64,000 bases of DNA from PCRC01 sp040384665 (GTDB lineage: Bacteria; Pseudomonadota; Gammaproteobacteria; Burkholderiales; Burkholderiaceae_C): contig JAZKIY010000025.1 of assembly GCA_040384665.1 (NCBI GenBank), positions 24,889 through 88,888 on the forward strand, read 5' to 3'. The notes beneath the pieces were generated by a model. That model made no database searches and had not been told where the DNA came from. It saw only the letters and a program-made list of their open reading frames with translations. This document shows, piece after piece, positions 1-8,551 of the stretch (positions are counted from its first letter, which is position 1; every line of letters begins with the position of its first letter). Both the position numbers and the translations under genes were made by a program.

Positions 1-685
1 TGGCCAGTTCAGTGATCAACGAACACACCTCGTGCAACTCAAGTGAAGGCTGGAAAGTCAGATGTAGCGCGTATCCGATGTCCTTCTTGATTTGTAAGAC
101 CTGGTCCGGAAAGCGCGTCTCGACGTCGTCAATTGCAAGCGCAAGCGCCTCCAGCGCATCAGGATCCGAACTGTGGAAAAGCGCCATCGGATCTTTTGGA
201 AGAAAGCCAAATGACCCCGTTGTAAATACAGATGCTGTCCCGAAATCTGTGGGCTCTGTGTCGTTCAGGTGAGGTGAAAACTTCTCCCAATCCTTGAATC
301 CGGTCGGAAAGAAGAACTCCTGCATCCCCGAATAAGTGATCGTCGCGCTTTCGAATTTTTGAGACGGGTCGACATGGGTGCCGAGTACCAGGATTCCGAA
401 CGACTCCGTTCCCGATTGGGAATGTTGTGCCCCTCTGATCTGCTCAGTCCGCTCACCACCTCTAGGCTCAAGGAGAGTGCATCGCTCACCGGAATCCAAG
501 ACACCGTGAAGGTATCGATCACGCTTCCGGGACTGGCGGACGGTGGTCGTGCCTTCATCTGTCAACAGGTAGCGCAACAGAACACCCGAGCCGGGCGTGA
601 ATTCCAGCTTTCCGCTGAAGCGCATCGCATACTCTGCCGGAGGGAAGAATGTACCGATCCAGTTACTTTCTTTCAGTAAGTCCAT
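1..685 (-). CDS. ApeA-like N-terminal domain protein (3' end off window)
   Basis: An open frame of 228 codons reads leftward from an ATG at 685 and leaves the window without a stop, so only the N-terminal part is visible. The translation has WIGTFFPP near residues 9-16, a beta-rich stretch GKLEFTPGSGVLL, and YLHGVLDSGERCTL. The pattern (short loop, 'G-L-x-F-x-P', then 'hG...G..-TL') resembles, from memory, the N-terminal ApeA_NTD1 domain of the HEPN ribonuclease ApeA, an abortive anti-phage protein. The catalytic HEPN domain would lie outside the window. The frame stays open upstream to a TAG but has no earlier ATG. No strong Shine-Dalgarno is visible. The start and the identity are both uncertain. 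Confidence 0.5.
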   Translation of the reverse strand, partial: MDLLKESNWIGTFFPPAEYAMRFSGKLEFTPGSGVLLRYLLTDEGTTTVRQSRKRDRYLHGVLDSGERCTLLEPRGGERTEQIRGAQHSQSGTESFGILVLGTHVDPSQKFESATITYSGMQEFFFPTGFKDWEKFSPHLNDTEPTDFGTASVFTTGSFGFLPKDPMALFHSSDPDALEALALAIDDVETRFPDQVLQIKKDIGYALHLTFQPSLELHEVCSLITELA

Positions 686-1383
686 CAAGTTTCGATCAAC
701 CAGAAGGTATTCCCACGGCGGCGAACTGCTGTTTGTCGGGGCTACCTAGATTTCCAACAGGCCCAAGACTATTCCGCAACATAGGAACTGCGTGCTGGAG
801 AACTCGACTGGCGGATGAGAATGTAGAGCATTATCCAGACCTTGGATTGAAGTGATTCCGTTGCCATCGCGAGACGACAAGCCCTGTAACTGGGCTCTTA
901 TATCGATCATATTCCCAAGCTAGCCATGTCTACTTTGTGTCGAAACCGCCAGTCAAAGTGACTGACTATCGGTCGCAGAACCAGCCCCAGTACGGTTTCG
1001 CATTCTGACGACTGCAGAACCTCCTACAGCCGACGCTCAGGCCAGTGTCACTCACAAAATGAACAGCCGCTTGACGAATTTCAACGTGAGCTCTCCTGTT
1101 AGCGCCCATCGGCCGCAATCGCTGCACAGCAGTCTTCCGCATTAAGTGCCCCGACGACTGTTGTGGGTCGCAAGCTGCCATTTCGAACACAGCCATTTGC
1201 TCTCATATTCATAGCTAAATTGCAAGGTTTCACTAAGGCTCAGCGCCAATTTGGCTTAAAAACAGCCCCAAACAGCCGCCACAACCCTTCACAAGGGCTG
1301 TTTTCCGGCCGTGTCCCATAATTCCTGCGTGCCCGCCTGGCGAAGGCCATCGCCCCCTCTCTCAAGCCGCAAAGGAACCCTTC
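686..1383. other. Gene-poor intergenic stretch
   Basis: About 700 bases without a gene I can support. Short open frames here (for example 966-1196 minus) lack a recognisable product. A weak hairpin, AGCCC/GGGCT, lies near 884-898. The only clear structure is one copy of the interspersed element described at 1211-1263. Confidence 0.5.
1211..1263 (+). repeat. Interspersed element, copy 1
   Basis: Contains TGCAAGGTTTCACTAAGGCT at 1221-1240 and TTTGGCTTAAAAA at 1250-1262. The same two blocks occur in the same order on the minus strand at 39970-40011, so this is a dispersed repeat. It also resembles the two copies inside dsbD (18138-18186, 19824-19877). Confidence 0.7.
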
Positions 1384-2451
1384 ATGCCCCCTGTGTTTTG
1401 GCTCGTCCCCCTGACTGCAACAGCGCTGCTGGGCGGCTCGTTTTTCACGACACTGGGCCCCGCCATGGTGGCCGCTTGCGCGGTGGCGCTGATGGGCTCG
1501 GTGGTTGTGGCCGTTCACCATGCCGAGGTGGTGGCGCACCGGGTGGGTGAGCCTTTTGGCACGCTGGTGCTGGCGGTGGCGATCACGGTGATTGAGGTGG
1601 CGCTGATCGTGTCGATGATGCTGGCGGGCGGGCCTGACAAGGCAGAACTGCCACGCGACACGATCTTTGCGGCGGTGATGATCATCACCACCGGCGTGAT
1701 TGGCATTTGCCTGCTGGTGGGTGGCCTGCACCACCTGGAGCAGCGCTTCCAGCTGGACGGCGCCAACTCGGCGCTGGCCGCGCTGGTGGTGCTGGCCGGG
1801 CTGTCGCTGGTGTTGCCGGCGTTCACCACCAGTTCAGACGGTGGCACCTACACCCTGTCGCAGCTCGCCTTTGTGGCCATTTCGTCGCTGTCGCTGTGGG
1901 CGGCGTTCGTGTTTGTGCAGACCGTGCGCCACCGCGACTATTTCCTGCCGCCGACCAACGTGGCGAACGAGGAAGTCCACGCCCCACCGCCGTCCAACGG
2001 CCAGGCCTGGGCCAGCTTCGGGCTGCTGATGGTGTCGCTGGTCACGGTGGTGGGTTTGGCGAAGCAGTTGTCGCCCACCATTGAGGCGGCTGTGACGGCG
2101 GCGGGCGCGCCGAAGGCGGTGATCGGCATTGCCATTGCGCTGCTGGTGCTGCTGCCCGAAACCTGGGCCGCAGTGCGGGCGGCGCAGGCCGACCGGCTGC
2201 AGACCAGCATGAACCTGGCGCTGGGCTCGGCGTTGGCCAGCATTGGGCTGACCATCCCGGCGGTGGTGGTGGCGGCGCTGGTGCTGGACCTGCCGCTGGT
2301 GCTGGGCCTCGCGGCCAAAGACATGGTGATGCTGATGCTGGCCTTTTTGGTGAGCGCCATCACGCTGAGCACCGGGCGGACCAACATCATGCAGGGTGCG
2401 GTGCACCTGATTCTGTTCGCCGCCTTTTTGTTTCTGGCCTTTGTGCCCTGA
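1384..2451 (+). CDS. chaA: Calcium/cation:proton antiporter (ChaA family)
   Basis: 355 aa, about the usual length for ChaA. These inner-membrane proteins export Ca2+ or Na+/K+ in exchange for protons. The sequence is almost entirely hydrophobic helices in two inverted halves. The first half has the family motif GEPFGT (residues 55-60) followed by a helix with Glu71. The second has LLPET (256-260), the matching acidic helix. A hydrophilic loop at about 182-208 separates the halves. The ATG at 1384 follows AAGGAA at suitable spacing. The gene stands alone, convergent with the LysR gene at 2518. The ion actually transported cannot be read from sequence. Confidence 0.88.
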   Translation: MPPVFWLVPLTATALLGGSFFTTLGPAMVAACAVALMGSVVVAVHHAEVVAHRVGEPFGTLVLAVAITVIEVALIVSMMLAGGPDKAELPRDTIFAAVMIITTGVIGICLLVGGLHHLEQRFQLDGANSALAALVVLAGLSLVLPAFTTSSDGGTYTLSQLAFVAISSLSLWAAFVFVQTVRHRDYFLPPTNVANEEVHAPPPSNGQAWASFGLLMVSLVTVVGLAKQLSPTIEAAVTAAGAPKAVIGIAIALLVLLPETWAAVRAAQADRLQTSMNLALGSALASIGLTIPAVVVAALVLDLPLVLGLAAKDMVMLMLAFLVSAITLSTGRTNIMQGAVHLILFAAFLFLAFVP

Positions 2452-2472
2452 TTTTTGCCCTGGTGCTTGCTG

Positions 2473-2492
2473 GCGGTTGCGCCGGCAACCGC
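2473..2492. terminator. Hairpin between convergent genes
   Basis: Perfect 8-bp stem GCGGTTGC/GCAACCGC with a 4-nt loop, between the stop of chaA and the stop of the convergent LysR gene. There is no U-tract, so it would be a weak or factor-assisted terminator. Confidence 0.35.
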
Positions 2493-2517
2493 CCGTGCGC
2501 GGGTTGGCGTGGTGACG

Positions 2518-3423
2518 TCAAAGACCCGTGGAAGGCTTGGGTTTCGTTTTGTTCCGCGCCTCGACCGCTGGCGTGAGGGTGTCGAAAAACGCACTCACCA
2601 TGCGCATGTTGCGCCGCTCCGCCAAGCACAGCACGTGTGCATAGGTGAAAATTTCAGTGTCGCTGATCGCCACCATGTGCAAGCCGGGACCCGGCACGTA
2701 CTCCACGGTGGAAACGGCCGCGATACCGACGCCCTGCAGCACCGCCTCGCGGATCACTTCCCGGCTGCTGATGTCCATCACGATCTCGGGCTTGACGCCG
2801 GCTTTCTCCAACGCCTCCTCCAGCGCCTTGCGGGTGGTGGAGCCTTGCTCACGAATCACCATGCGCTCCCCTTCCAGTTCGGCCAGGCGGATGCTGCGGC
2901 GTTTGGAAAACCGGTGCGATGTTGACGTGAAAATGGCCACCGGGTGCCGGCTGAACGGCACCGACAGGAAGCGGTCGTCACGGACGATCTGCGCCAACAC
3001 CCCCACATCCGCGCGGTAGTCGAGCAACGCGTCCAACACCTCCTGCGAATTGCCAGTGCGCACCACGACCTTGATGCCGGGGTAGTGCTGGCTGAAATCG
3101 GCCAGCATCCTGGTGACGTGGTAGGGGCCAACCGCCGCCACCCGAAACTGCCCAGACAACAGCTTCCCGGCATCGCCCAGCAGGCTGACAGCGTCTGTCT
3201 CCAGGGCAAATATCTGCTGGGCCAGCTGCATCAACTGTTCGCCCACGTGCGTGAGACGAACCCGCTTGCCACTCCGGTGGAACAGCTCCACCTTGTAGTT
3301 CTCCTCAAGAAAGCGGACCTGCGTGGTGATGGTGGGCTGGCTCAGGTGCAGGTGCTCTGCGGCCCGCGTGAAACTGCCCATGCGGGCCACGGCATAAAAC
3401 GAGCGGAGCTGCGTCAGCCGCAT
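2518..3423 (-). CDS. LysR-type regulator of the phosphonate cluster
   Basis: 301 aa, standard LysR length. The N-terminal winged helix-turn-helix is at residues 1-60 (LRSFYAVARMGSFTRAAEHL, then LSQPTITTQVRFLEE), followed by a linker helix and a periplasmic-binding-type effector domain from about residue 90. The gene is divergent from phnD across a 216-246 bp gap (depending on the phnD start), the classic arrangement for a LysR protein controlling its neighbour, so the ligand is probably a phosphonate or pathway intermediate (inference). A direct repeat TATAGAAA at 3443 and 3456, just upstream of its own start, could be its operator. The last 20 residues are rich in Lys, Pro and Thr. Confidence 0.85.
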   Translation of the reverse strand: MRLTQLRSFYAVARMGSFTRAAEHLHLSQPTITTQVRFLEENYKVELFHRSGKRVRLTHVGEQLMQLAQQIFALETDAVSLLGDAGKLLSGQFRVAAVGPYHVTRMLADFSQHYPGIKVVVRTGNSQEVLDALLDYRADVGVLAQIVRDDRFLSVPFSRHPVAIFTSTSHRFSKRRSIRLAELEGERMVIREQGSTTRKALEEALEKAGVKPEIVMDISSREVIREAVLQGVGIAAVSTVEYVPGPGLHMVAISDTEIFTYAHVLCLAERRNMRMVSAFFDTLTPAVEARNKTKPKPSTGL

Positions 3424-3442
3424 GGTGGAAACCCTTTGGTTG

Positions 3443-3463
3443 TATAGAAAAATTATATAGAAA
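3443..3463. promoter_or_regulatory. Direct repeat TATAGAAA x2, candidate LysR site
   Basis: TATAGAAA at 3443-3450 and again at 3456-3463, 13 bp start to start, 20 bp upstream of the LysR start codon and in the divergent promoter region. AT-rich against a GC-rich background. Assignment as the LysR operator is inference from position. Confidence 0.35.
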
Positions 3464-3555
3464 TCTGAAAATCTTTGAATTGGACAGTACTTGTTCGGGG
3501 TGATTTACTCCGATTCACAGCAGCTCAGGCGTCACCAGAATCGACCGGCTGCTTG

Positions 3556-3584
3556 TTGACTCATCGTTGTCACAGACGTGTCAT
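3556..3584 (+). promoter_or_regulatory. Putative PhoB box (three 11-bp-spaced half-sites)
   Basis: TTGACTC at 3556, TTGTCAC at 3567 and GTGTCAT at 3578 start exactly 11 bp apart. Known PhoB boxes are direct repeats of a CTGTCAT-like 7-mer with 4-bp spacers, which is this geometry. The site lies 86 bp upstream of the phnD start, suggesting induction by phosphate starvation. Confidence 0.6.
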
Positions 3585-3669
3585 GCCGGGCTGAAGCAAT
3601 CCCCCTGGCACTACCGCCGCGCAAAGATGGAGAAATGAAATGCTCAGCAATCCAACTGGAGACAAACCA

Positions 3670-4536
3670 ATGTTCAACCGCAGAAAGATCGTCGTTGGCG
3701 CTGCTGCCGCAGTCGCTGGCGCCATGGTGCTACCGGCCCGCGCGCAGCAGGTTCTGACCGTAGGGCTGATTCCTTCCGAGGACTCGCGCGCCATGATCGC
3801 CAACAGCCAGAAAATGATGGACATGCTGTCCAGCGCCCTTGGCATGCAGGTCAAGCCTTTTGTAGCGGCCGACTACAACGGCGTGATCGAGGCGCTGCGC
3901 TCCAAACGCCTCGATGTGGCCTACCTCGGACCTTTCTCTTATGTGCTGGGCGCCACCATCGCTGACATCGAGGCTTTTGCCGTGGCCGAAACCAAAAAGG
4001 CCGGCCGCACCTCGTACCACAGCCAGATCATTGCCCACAAGGACAGCGGCATCCGCACCGTGGCGGACCTGAAGGGCAAGAACTTTGCATTCGTCGATCC
4101 CACCTCGACCTCGGGCCACCTGTTCCCGAAGGCTGGGCTGATCAAAGCCGGTTTCAACCCCGACAAGGATTTTGGCCGCGTCATCTTCTCTGGGTCCCAC
4201 GACTCCAGCGCGATCGCGGTGCAAAACAAGAAGATCGAGGCGGCGGCCATTGCCGACCGCATCCTTGATGCGGCCATCGCCAAGGGGCTGGCCAAACGCG
4301 AAGACCTGGTGGAAGTCTGGAAATCGGATCCGATTCCCGAGTCGCCCACGGTGTGGCGGCGCGATTTGCCCGCCGACCTCAAGAAGCGCATCCAGTTGGC
4401 CTTCCTGGAAGTGAAAGACATCCCGTGGTCTGACCAAGGCCTGCTGAACGGCTTTCATCCCACCAACGACGCGGCCTACAACGTGATCCGCGACACCGCC
4501 AAGATTCTGAACCTTGACCTCAAGAGGATGAAATGA
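3670..4536 (+). CDS. phnD: Phosphonate ABC transporter substrate-binding protein
   Basis: 288 aa from the ATG at 3670. It binds phosphonate in the periplasm and delivers it to PhnE/PhnC. The N-terminus is a signal peptide with two arginines and an Ala-rich core (RRKIVVGAAAAVAGAMVL) ending at ARAQ. The mature part has PhnD-type stretches: SEDSRAM, YLGPFSYVL, VDPTSTSGHLFP and SGSHDSSAIAV. Two ATGs have a GGAG-type ribosome site. I prefer 3670 because it puts the signal peptide at the very N-terminus; 3640 would add ten residues. First gene of the operon; its stop overlaps the phnC start (ATGA). Confidence 0.92.
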   Translation: MFNRRKIVVGAAAAVAGAMVLPARAQQVLTVGLIPSEDSRAMIANSQKMMDMLSSALGMQVKPFVAADYNGVIEALRSKRLDVAYLGPFSYVLGATIADIEAFAVAETKKAGRTSYHSQIIAHKDSGIRTVADLKGKNFAFVDPTSTSGHLFPKAGLIKAGFNPDKDFGRVIFSGSHDSSAIAVQNKKIEAAAIADRILDAAIAKGLAKREDLVEVWKSDPIPESPTVWRRDLPADLKKRIQLAFLEVKDIPWSDQGLLNGFHPTNDAAYNVIRDTAKILNLDLKRMK

Positions 4537-5381
4537 TTGAAATCCGCAACCTCTCCAAGCACTACGGCGACTTCGTCGCGCTGAACGACGTCAGCCTGAC
4601 GGTTGGTAAAGGCGAGTTCGTCGTGATCCTCGGCGCCTCAGGCGCTGGCAAATCAACACTGCTGCGCTGCATCAACCACCTGGCAGAGCCATCAAAAGGT
4701 GAAATTTACGTGGCAGGCGAACTCTCGCGCGGTGATCGCGCGGGTCTGCGCAAGGTCCGCCGCGACGTGGCGATGATCTTCCAGCACTACAACGTGGTGC
4801 CGCGGCTGTCGGTGCTGAAGAACGTGCTGACCGGCCGCCTGGGCTCGATGCCCGCGCTGCTGTCGTGGTTCCAGTTGTTCCCAAGCGAAGACATCAAGGT
4901 GGCGCGGGAATGCCTGCGCAAGGTTGAGCTGGAACACAAGGCCGATGTGCGCACCGACACGCTGTCGGGGGGCCAGAAACAGCGGGTGGGCATTGCCCGC
5001 GCGCTGGCGCAGCGGCCCAAAGTCATCCTTGCCGACGAGCCGGTCGCCAGCCTGGACCCAAAAACGTCGCGCAATGTACTGCGCTACCTGCAGCAGGCTT
5101 GCCACGAATACGGCATCACGGTGATCTGCAACCTGCACCAGGTCGACTACGCCCGCGAGTTTGGCGAGCGCGTCATTGGCGTGTCGGCCGGACGCATTGT
5201 GTTCGATGGCCTTCCGCACGAACTGAACGACGAAGCGCTCCAGCGCATCTACCCAGGTGGCCTGGAGGCTGCCGATGCCATCGTTCCGGCAGCACCCACC
5301 CAGGCAGCGGCTGTCCCCGTCGTTGCCCCAAAATCGGTTGGCACCTCTGCCATCCCCAACCTCGCACTGGAGCAATCATGA
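4533..5381 (+). CDS. phnC: Phosphonate ABC transporter ATP-binding protein
   Basis: 282 aa. Cytoplasmic ATPase that powers phosphonate import. Walker A GASGAGKST (34-42), Q-loop region IFQHYNVVPRLSVL (82-95), signature LSGGQKQR (144-151), Walker B VILADEP (164-170) and an H-loop in CNLHQVDYA. IFQHYNVVPR and VASLDPKTS are typical of PhnC rather than other importers. The last 40 residues form an Ala/Pro-rich tail beyond the usual ATPase end. The start overlaps phnD by ATGA and the end overlaps phnE by ATGA, indicating translational coupling. Confidence 0.93.
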   Translation: MIEIRNLSKHYGDFVALNDVSLTVGKGEFVVILGASGAGKSTLLRCINHLAEPSKGEIYVAGELSRGDRAGLRKVRRDVAMIFQHYNVVPRLSVLKNVLTGRLGSMPALLSWFQLFPSEDIKVARECLRKVELEHKADVRTDTLSGGQKQRVGIARALAQRPKVILADEPVASLDPKTSRNVLRYLQQACHEYGITVICNLHQVDYAREFGERVIGVSAGRIVFDGLPHELNDEALQRIYPGGLEAADAIVPAAPTQAAAVPVVAPKSVGTSAIPNLALEQS

Positions 5382-6196
5382 TCAGCCTAGGACGCTACAA
5401 CCTGCTGGTCGCCAAGAGCGCCGGCAACGATGGCTGGTGGAAATACGCCTGTGCGGCAGCAGCCGGCGTGGCGGTGGTCTGGTGGGCCGCCATCGGCAGC
5501 CAGGTCAGCTTTGGCGAACTCGCCAAAGGCATGCCGTGGATTGCCGATTTTCTGGGCCGCATGCTGCCACCCAACTGGGAGTTCATGCAGAAGCTGGTGA
5601 CGCCCGCAATTGAGACGGTGCAGATCGCCATCTGGGGCACGCTGCTGGCGGTCATCCTTGCCGTGCCGGTGTGTTTTCTGGCGGCACGCAACATCTCGCC
5701 GAACATCGCGGTGTTCCATTTCATGCGGCAGGTGCTCAACATCGCCCGCGGCATCAACGAAATTATCCTGGCGCTCATCTTCGTGGCGGCCGTGGGTCTG
5801 GGCCCGTTCCCCGGCGTGCTGGCCCTGGCGCTGCACGGTGCCGGCATGCTGGGCAAGTTCTTTGCCGAGTCCATTGAGGACATCGACCAGGGGCCGATAG
5901 AAGCGCTGCGTTCCACCGGGGCCGGGCCGATCCAGATCATCATCTTCGGCGTAATTCCGCAGGTCGTGACGGCCTGGATCGCGGTGATCCTGTACCGCTT
6001 CGAGACCAACCTGCGCCAGGCCACCGTGCTGGGCATGGTGGGCGCCGGCGGCATCGGCTTTGAACTGGTGGGCAGCATGAAGCTGTTCCAGTACCAGGAC
6101 ACCGCCACCTGCATTCTCGTCATCGTGGCCATGGTCATGGCAGCCGACTACATCTCAACCCGGCTGCGCGCCTGGATCCAGCAAGGAGCACGTTAA
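5378..6196 (+). CDS. phnE: Phosphonate ABC transporter permease
   Basis: 272 aa. Inner-membrane channel of the phosphonate importer. About six hydrophobic helices, with the cytoplasmic coupling loop ESIEDIDQGPIEALRSTGAG contacting the ATPase and the family stretch VLGMVGAGGIGFEL near the C-terminus. The ATG at 5378 overlaps the phnC stop. The open frame extends further upstream but only as a shadow of phnC. A single permease gene is present, so it would act as a homodimer. The following phnA start overlaps its TAA by one base. Confidence 0.93.
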   Translation: MISLGRYNLLVAKSAGNDGWWKYACAAAAGVAVVWWAAIGSQVSFGELAKGMPWIADFLGRMLPPNWEFMQKLVTPAIETVQIAIWGTLLAVILAVPVCFLAARNISPNIAVFHFMRQVLNIARGINEIILALIFVAAVGLGPFPGVLALALHGAGMLGKFFAESIEDIDQGPIEALRSTGAGPIQIIIFGVIPQVVTAWIAVILYRFETNLRQATVLGMVGAGGIGFELVGSMKLFQYQDTATCILVIVAMVMAADYISTRLRAWIQQGAR

Positions 6197-7440
6197 TGGC
6201 ACCCGACAACTTCACCCTCTCGGTCAATGGCCGCGAATACCGCAGGCCATCCAGCCCCATCGTGGTGGTCTGCGTTGACGGCTGCGAGCCCGACTACATC
6301 ACCCAGGCCATCCAGGCCGGTGTGGCACCGTACATGAAAAAGATGCTGGCCAAGGGCAGCTCGCTGCTCGGCGACTGTGTCGTGCCCAGCTTCACGAATC
6401 CGAACAACCTGTCCATCGTGACCGGCGTGCCGCCCTCGGTACACGGCATCTGCGGCAACTACTTTCTGGACCAGACGGTGGGCAAGGAAGTGATGATGAA
6501 CGACCCGGCCTACCTGCGGGTGGAGACCCTGCTGGCATCGTTCTCCAAAGCGGGCGCCAGTGTTGCCGTGGTCACCGCCAAAGACAAACTGCGCACGCTG
6601 CTGGGCCATGGCATGGACGGCATCTGTTTTTCCGCCGAGAAGGCAGACCAGGCCACGCTGGCCAACGGGGGCATTGACGGCGTGGTGGATCTGGTGGGCA
6701 AACCGGTGCCGTCGGTTTACAGCGCCGACCTGAGCGAGTTTGTGTTTGCGGCGGGCGTAAAGTTGATGGAGAAACACCGCCCCGACCTGATGTACCTCTC
6801 CACCACCGACTACATCCAGCACAAATTTGCACCTGGCACGCAAGGCGCCAACGACTTCTACGCGATGATGGACGGCTACCTGGCGCAGCTCGACGCGATG
6901 GGTGCGGTGATAGGTCTCACCGCCGACCACGGCATGAGCGCCAAGACCGACGCCGCCGGCAACCCGCGCATCGTGTTCCTGCAAGAAGTGCTGGACGCCA
7001 CGGCCGGTGCCGCCAGCAGCCGCGTGATCCTGCCGATCACCGACCCCTACGTGGTGCACCACGGCGCCCTCGGATCATTCGCCACGGTGTACCTGAAGCC
7101 TGGCGCTGACGCGCAGGCGATTGCTGCGGCGCTGCGGCAGGTCGATGGCATCGAACTGGTGCTCTCGCGGGAAGATGCGGCGCAGCGCTTCGAGCTGCCG
7201 GCCGACCGTATTGGCGACCTGGTCGTCGTCTCTAACCACCTCACCGTGCTGGGCACGCGTGCTTCCGAGCACGACTTGAGTGGCCTGACTGTGCCACTGC
7301 GCTCGCATGGCGGCATCTCCGAGCAGAAGGTGCCGCTGCTGTTCAACCGACAACTGCAGGGTGTGGCCAGCGGACGCCGGCTGCGCAACTTCGATGTGTT
7401 CGACCTCGCCATCAACCACGCCGTGACGGTGGGTGCCTAG
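6196..7440 (+). CDS. phnA: Phosphonoacetate hydrolase
   Basis: 414 aa. Cleaves the C-P bond of phosphonoacetate to acetate and phosphate. It belongs to the alkaline phosphatase superfamily, with two zinc ions. Visible sites: VCVDGCEPD with Asp28, SFTNPNN with the probable nucleophile Thr67, TTDYIQHK (203-210), TADHGM (242-247), and a C-terminal RSHGG histidine. These match the layout of the characterised rhizobial PhnA. No signal peptide, so cytoplasmic. Start overlaps the phnE stop by one base. With PhnY downstream it gives the two-step route from phosphonoacetaldehyde to acetate plus phosphate. Confidence 0.92.
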   Translation: MAPDNFTLSVNGREYRRPSSPIVVVCVDGCEPDYITQAIQAGVAPYMKKMLAKGSSLLGDCVVPSFTNPNNLSIVTGVPPSVHGICGNYFLDQTVGKEVMMNDPAYLRVETLLASFSKAGASVAVVTAKDKLRTLLGHGMDGICFSAEKADQATLANGGIDGVVDLVGKPVPSVYSADLSEFVFAAGVKLMEKHRPDLMYLSTTDYIQHKFAPGTQGANDFYAMMDGYLAQLDAMGAVIGLTADHGMSAKTDAAGNPRIVFLQEVLDATAGAASSRVILPITDPYVVHHGALGSFATVYLKPGADAQAIAAALRQVDGIELVLSREDAAQRFELPADRIGDLVVVSNHLTVLGTRASEHDLSGLTVPLRSHGGISEQKVPLLFNRQLQGVASGRRLRNFDVFDLAINHAVTVGA

Positions 7441-7450
7441 AAAGACAAGC

Positions 7451-8551
7451 ATGACCAGCAATTACTTCAACCCCGTGCACAGCGTGTACGGGGCCGGTGC
7501 CCTCTCGTCCCTGCGAGGACTGCTGGCTGGCCGCAAGGCCGCCATCGTGACCTTCCCCGAAGCCCGTGCGCTGGGCCTGGTCGCCCGGTTGGAGGCGGTG
7601 CTGGGCGACAGCCTGGCCTGTGTGATCGACCAGGTGCAGCCCAACCCCGACGTGGCCGAGCTGACCCAGACCTACGAGACCTTCTGGCGCGACCATGCCG
7701 AGGTGCCGGTGATTGTGGCGGTAGGTGGCGGCAGCGCCATCGATACGGCCAAGGCGCTGATGGTGGCCAGCATGACCGGGCGCTTCTCGGACCTCATTGC
7801 AGGCTTGACAGGCACACGGCCTTTTGAGCCCGCCCGCACCAAGACCCTGATCGCCGTACCCACCACGGCCGGCACCGGCAGCGAAGTCACGCCCTGGGCC
7901 ACGATCTGGGACCGTGTACAGCAGAAAAAGTATTCGCTGCACCTGCCACAGACCTGGCCGGCCTACGCGGTGATTGACCCGGAACTGATGTTGTCTCTCC
8001 CGGCATCGGTCACCCTGCAAAGCGGGCTGGACGCGCTGTCGCACGCGCTGGAGTCGATCTGGAACGTCAACGCCAACCCGGTGTCGGACACCATGGCCAT
8101 CTCAGCGGTGCGCGACATCCTCGACGTGCTGCCGCAACTGCTGCACCGGCTCGACAGCCTGGAGTTGCGCGGCCGCATGGCGCTGGCGGCACTGAAGGCC
8201 GGCATGGCGTTTTCCAACACCAAGACCGCACTGGCGCATTCGATCTCTTACGAGATGACGCTGCGCTACGGCCTGCCCCACGGCATTGCCTGCTCATTTT
8301 CACTGCCCATGGTGCTGCAGCGCGCCATCGGCCAGCGCGCCGACCGCGATGCGGTGCTGGCAGCGGCGCTGGGGCCCCTGGCAGAAGCGCCGGCACGGCT
8401 GGCCAGCTTCATCGAAGGTCTGGGTGTGAAAACCCGTTTTTCAGACTATGGCGTCAACGACCAAGAGGCCGAGCAAATGGTGCTGCACGCCCAGGGTGGC
8501 GCGCGCGGCAAAAACTTCATTGGTTCTGTGGCAGAGGAGGCCCTGACATGA
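7451..8551 (+). CDS. Iron-containing alcohol dehydrogenase (phosphonate pathway)
   Basis: 366 aa, type III iron-dependent ADH family. NAD-binding GGGSAIDTAK (92-101), then GTGSEVTPWA, and metal-ligand regions GLDALSH (Asp194, His198) and LAHSISYEM...GLPHG. In this operon the likely reaction is oxidation of 2-hydroxyethylphosphonate to phosphonoacetaldehyde, the substrate of PhnY (inference; related proteins are called phosphonoacetaldehyde reductases). No phnW transaminase is present in the window. The ATG at 7451 is preferred over an in-frame GTG at 7433 that overlaps phnA. The stop overlaps the phnY start by ATGA. Confidence 0.85.
   Translation: MTSNYFNPVHSVYGAGALSSLRGLLAGRKAAIVTFPEARALGLVARLEAVLGDSLACVIDQVQPNPDVAELTQTYETFWRDHAEVPVIVAVGGGSAIDTAKALMVASMTGRFSDLIAGLTGTRPFEPARTKTLIAVPTTAGTGSEVTPWATIWDRVQQKKYSLHLPQTWPAYAVIDPELMLSLPASVTLQSGLDALSHALESIWNVNANPVSDTMAISAVRDILDVLPQLLHRLDSLELRGRMALAALKAGMAFSNTKTALAHSISYEMTLRYGLPHGIACSFSLPMVLQRAIGQRADRDAVLAAALGPLAEAPARLASFIEGLGVKTRFSDYGVNDQEAEQMVLHAQGGARGKNFIGSVAEEALT

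Noticed and set aside
966..1196. Minus-strand open frame of 76 codons in the gene-poor left region
   Set aside because: No ribosome site and no recognisable domain; the composition looks like non-coding DNA. Not listed as a gene.
1240..1734. Minus-strand open frame rich in His and Gln opposite chaA
   Set aside because: Antisense shadow of a GC-rich gene; the low-complexity His/Arg/Gln content is typical of such shadows.
3606..3625. TGGCAC followed by GC-rich text near phnD, a possible sigma-54 promoter
   Set aside because: The -12 part reads CCGC rather than TTGC, so the match is too weak.
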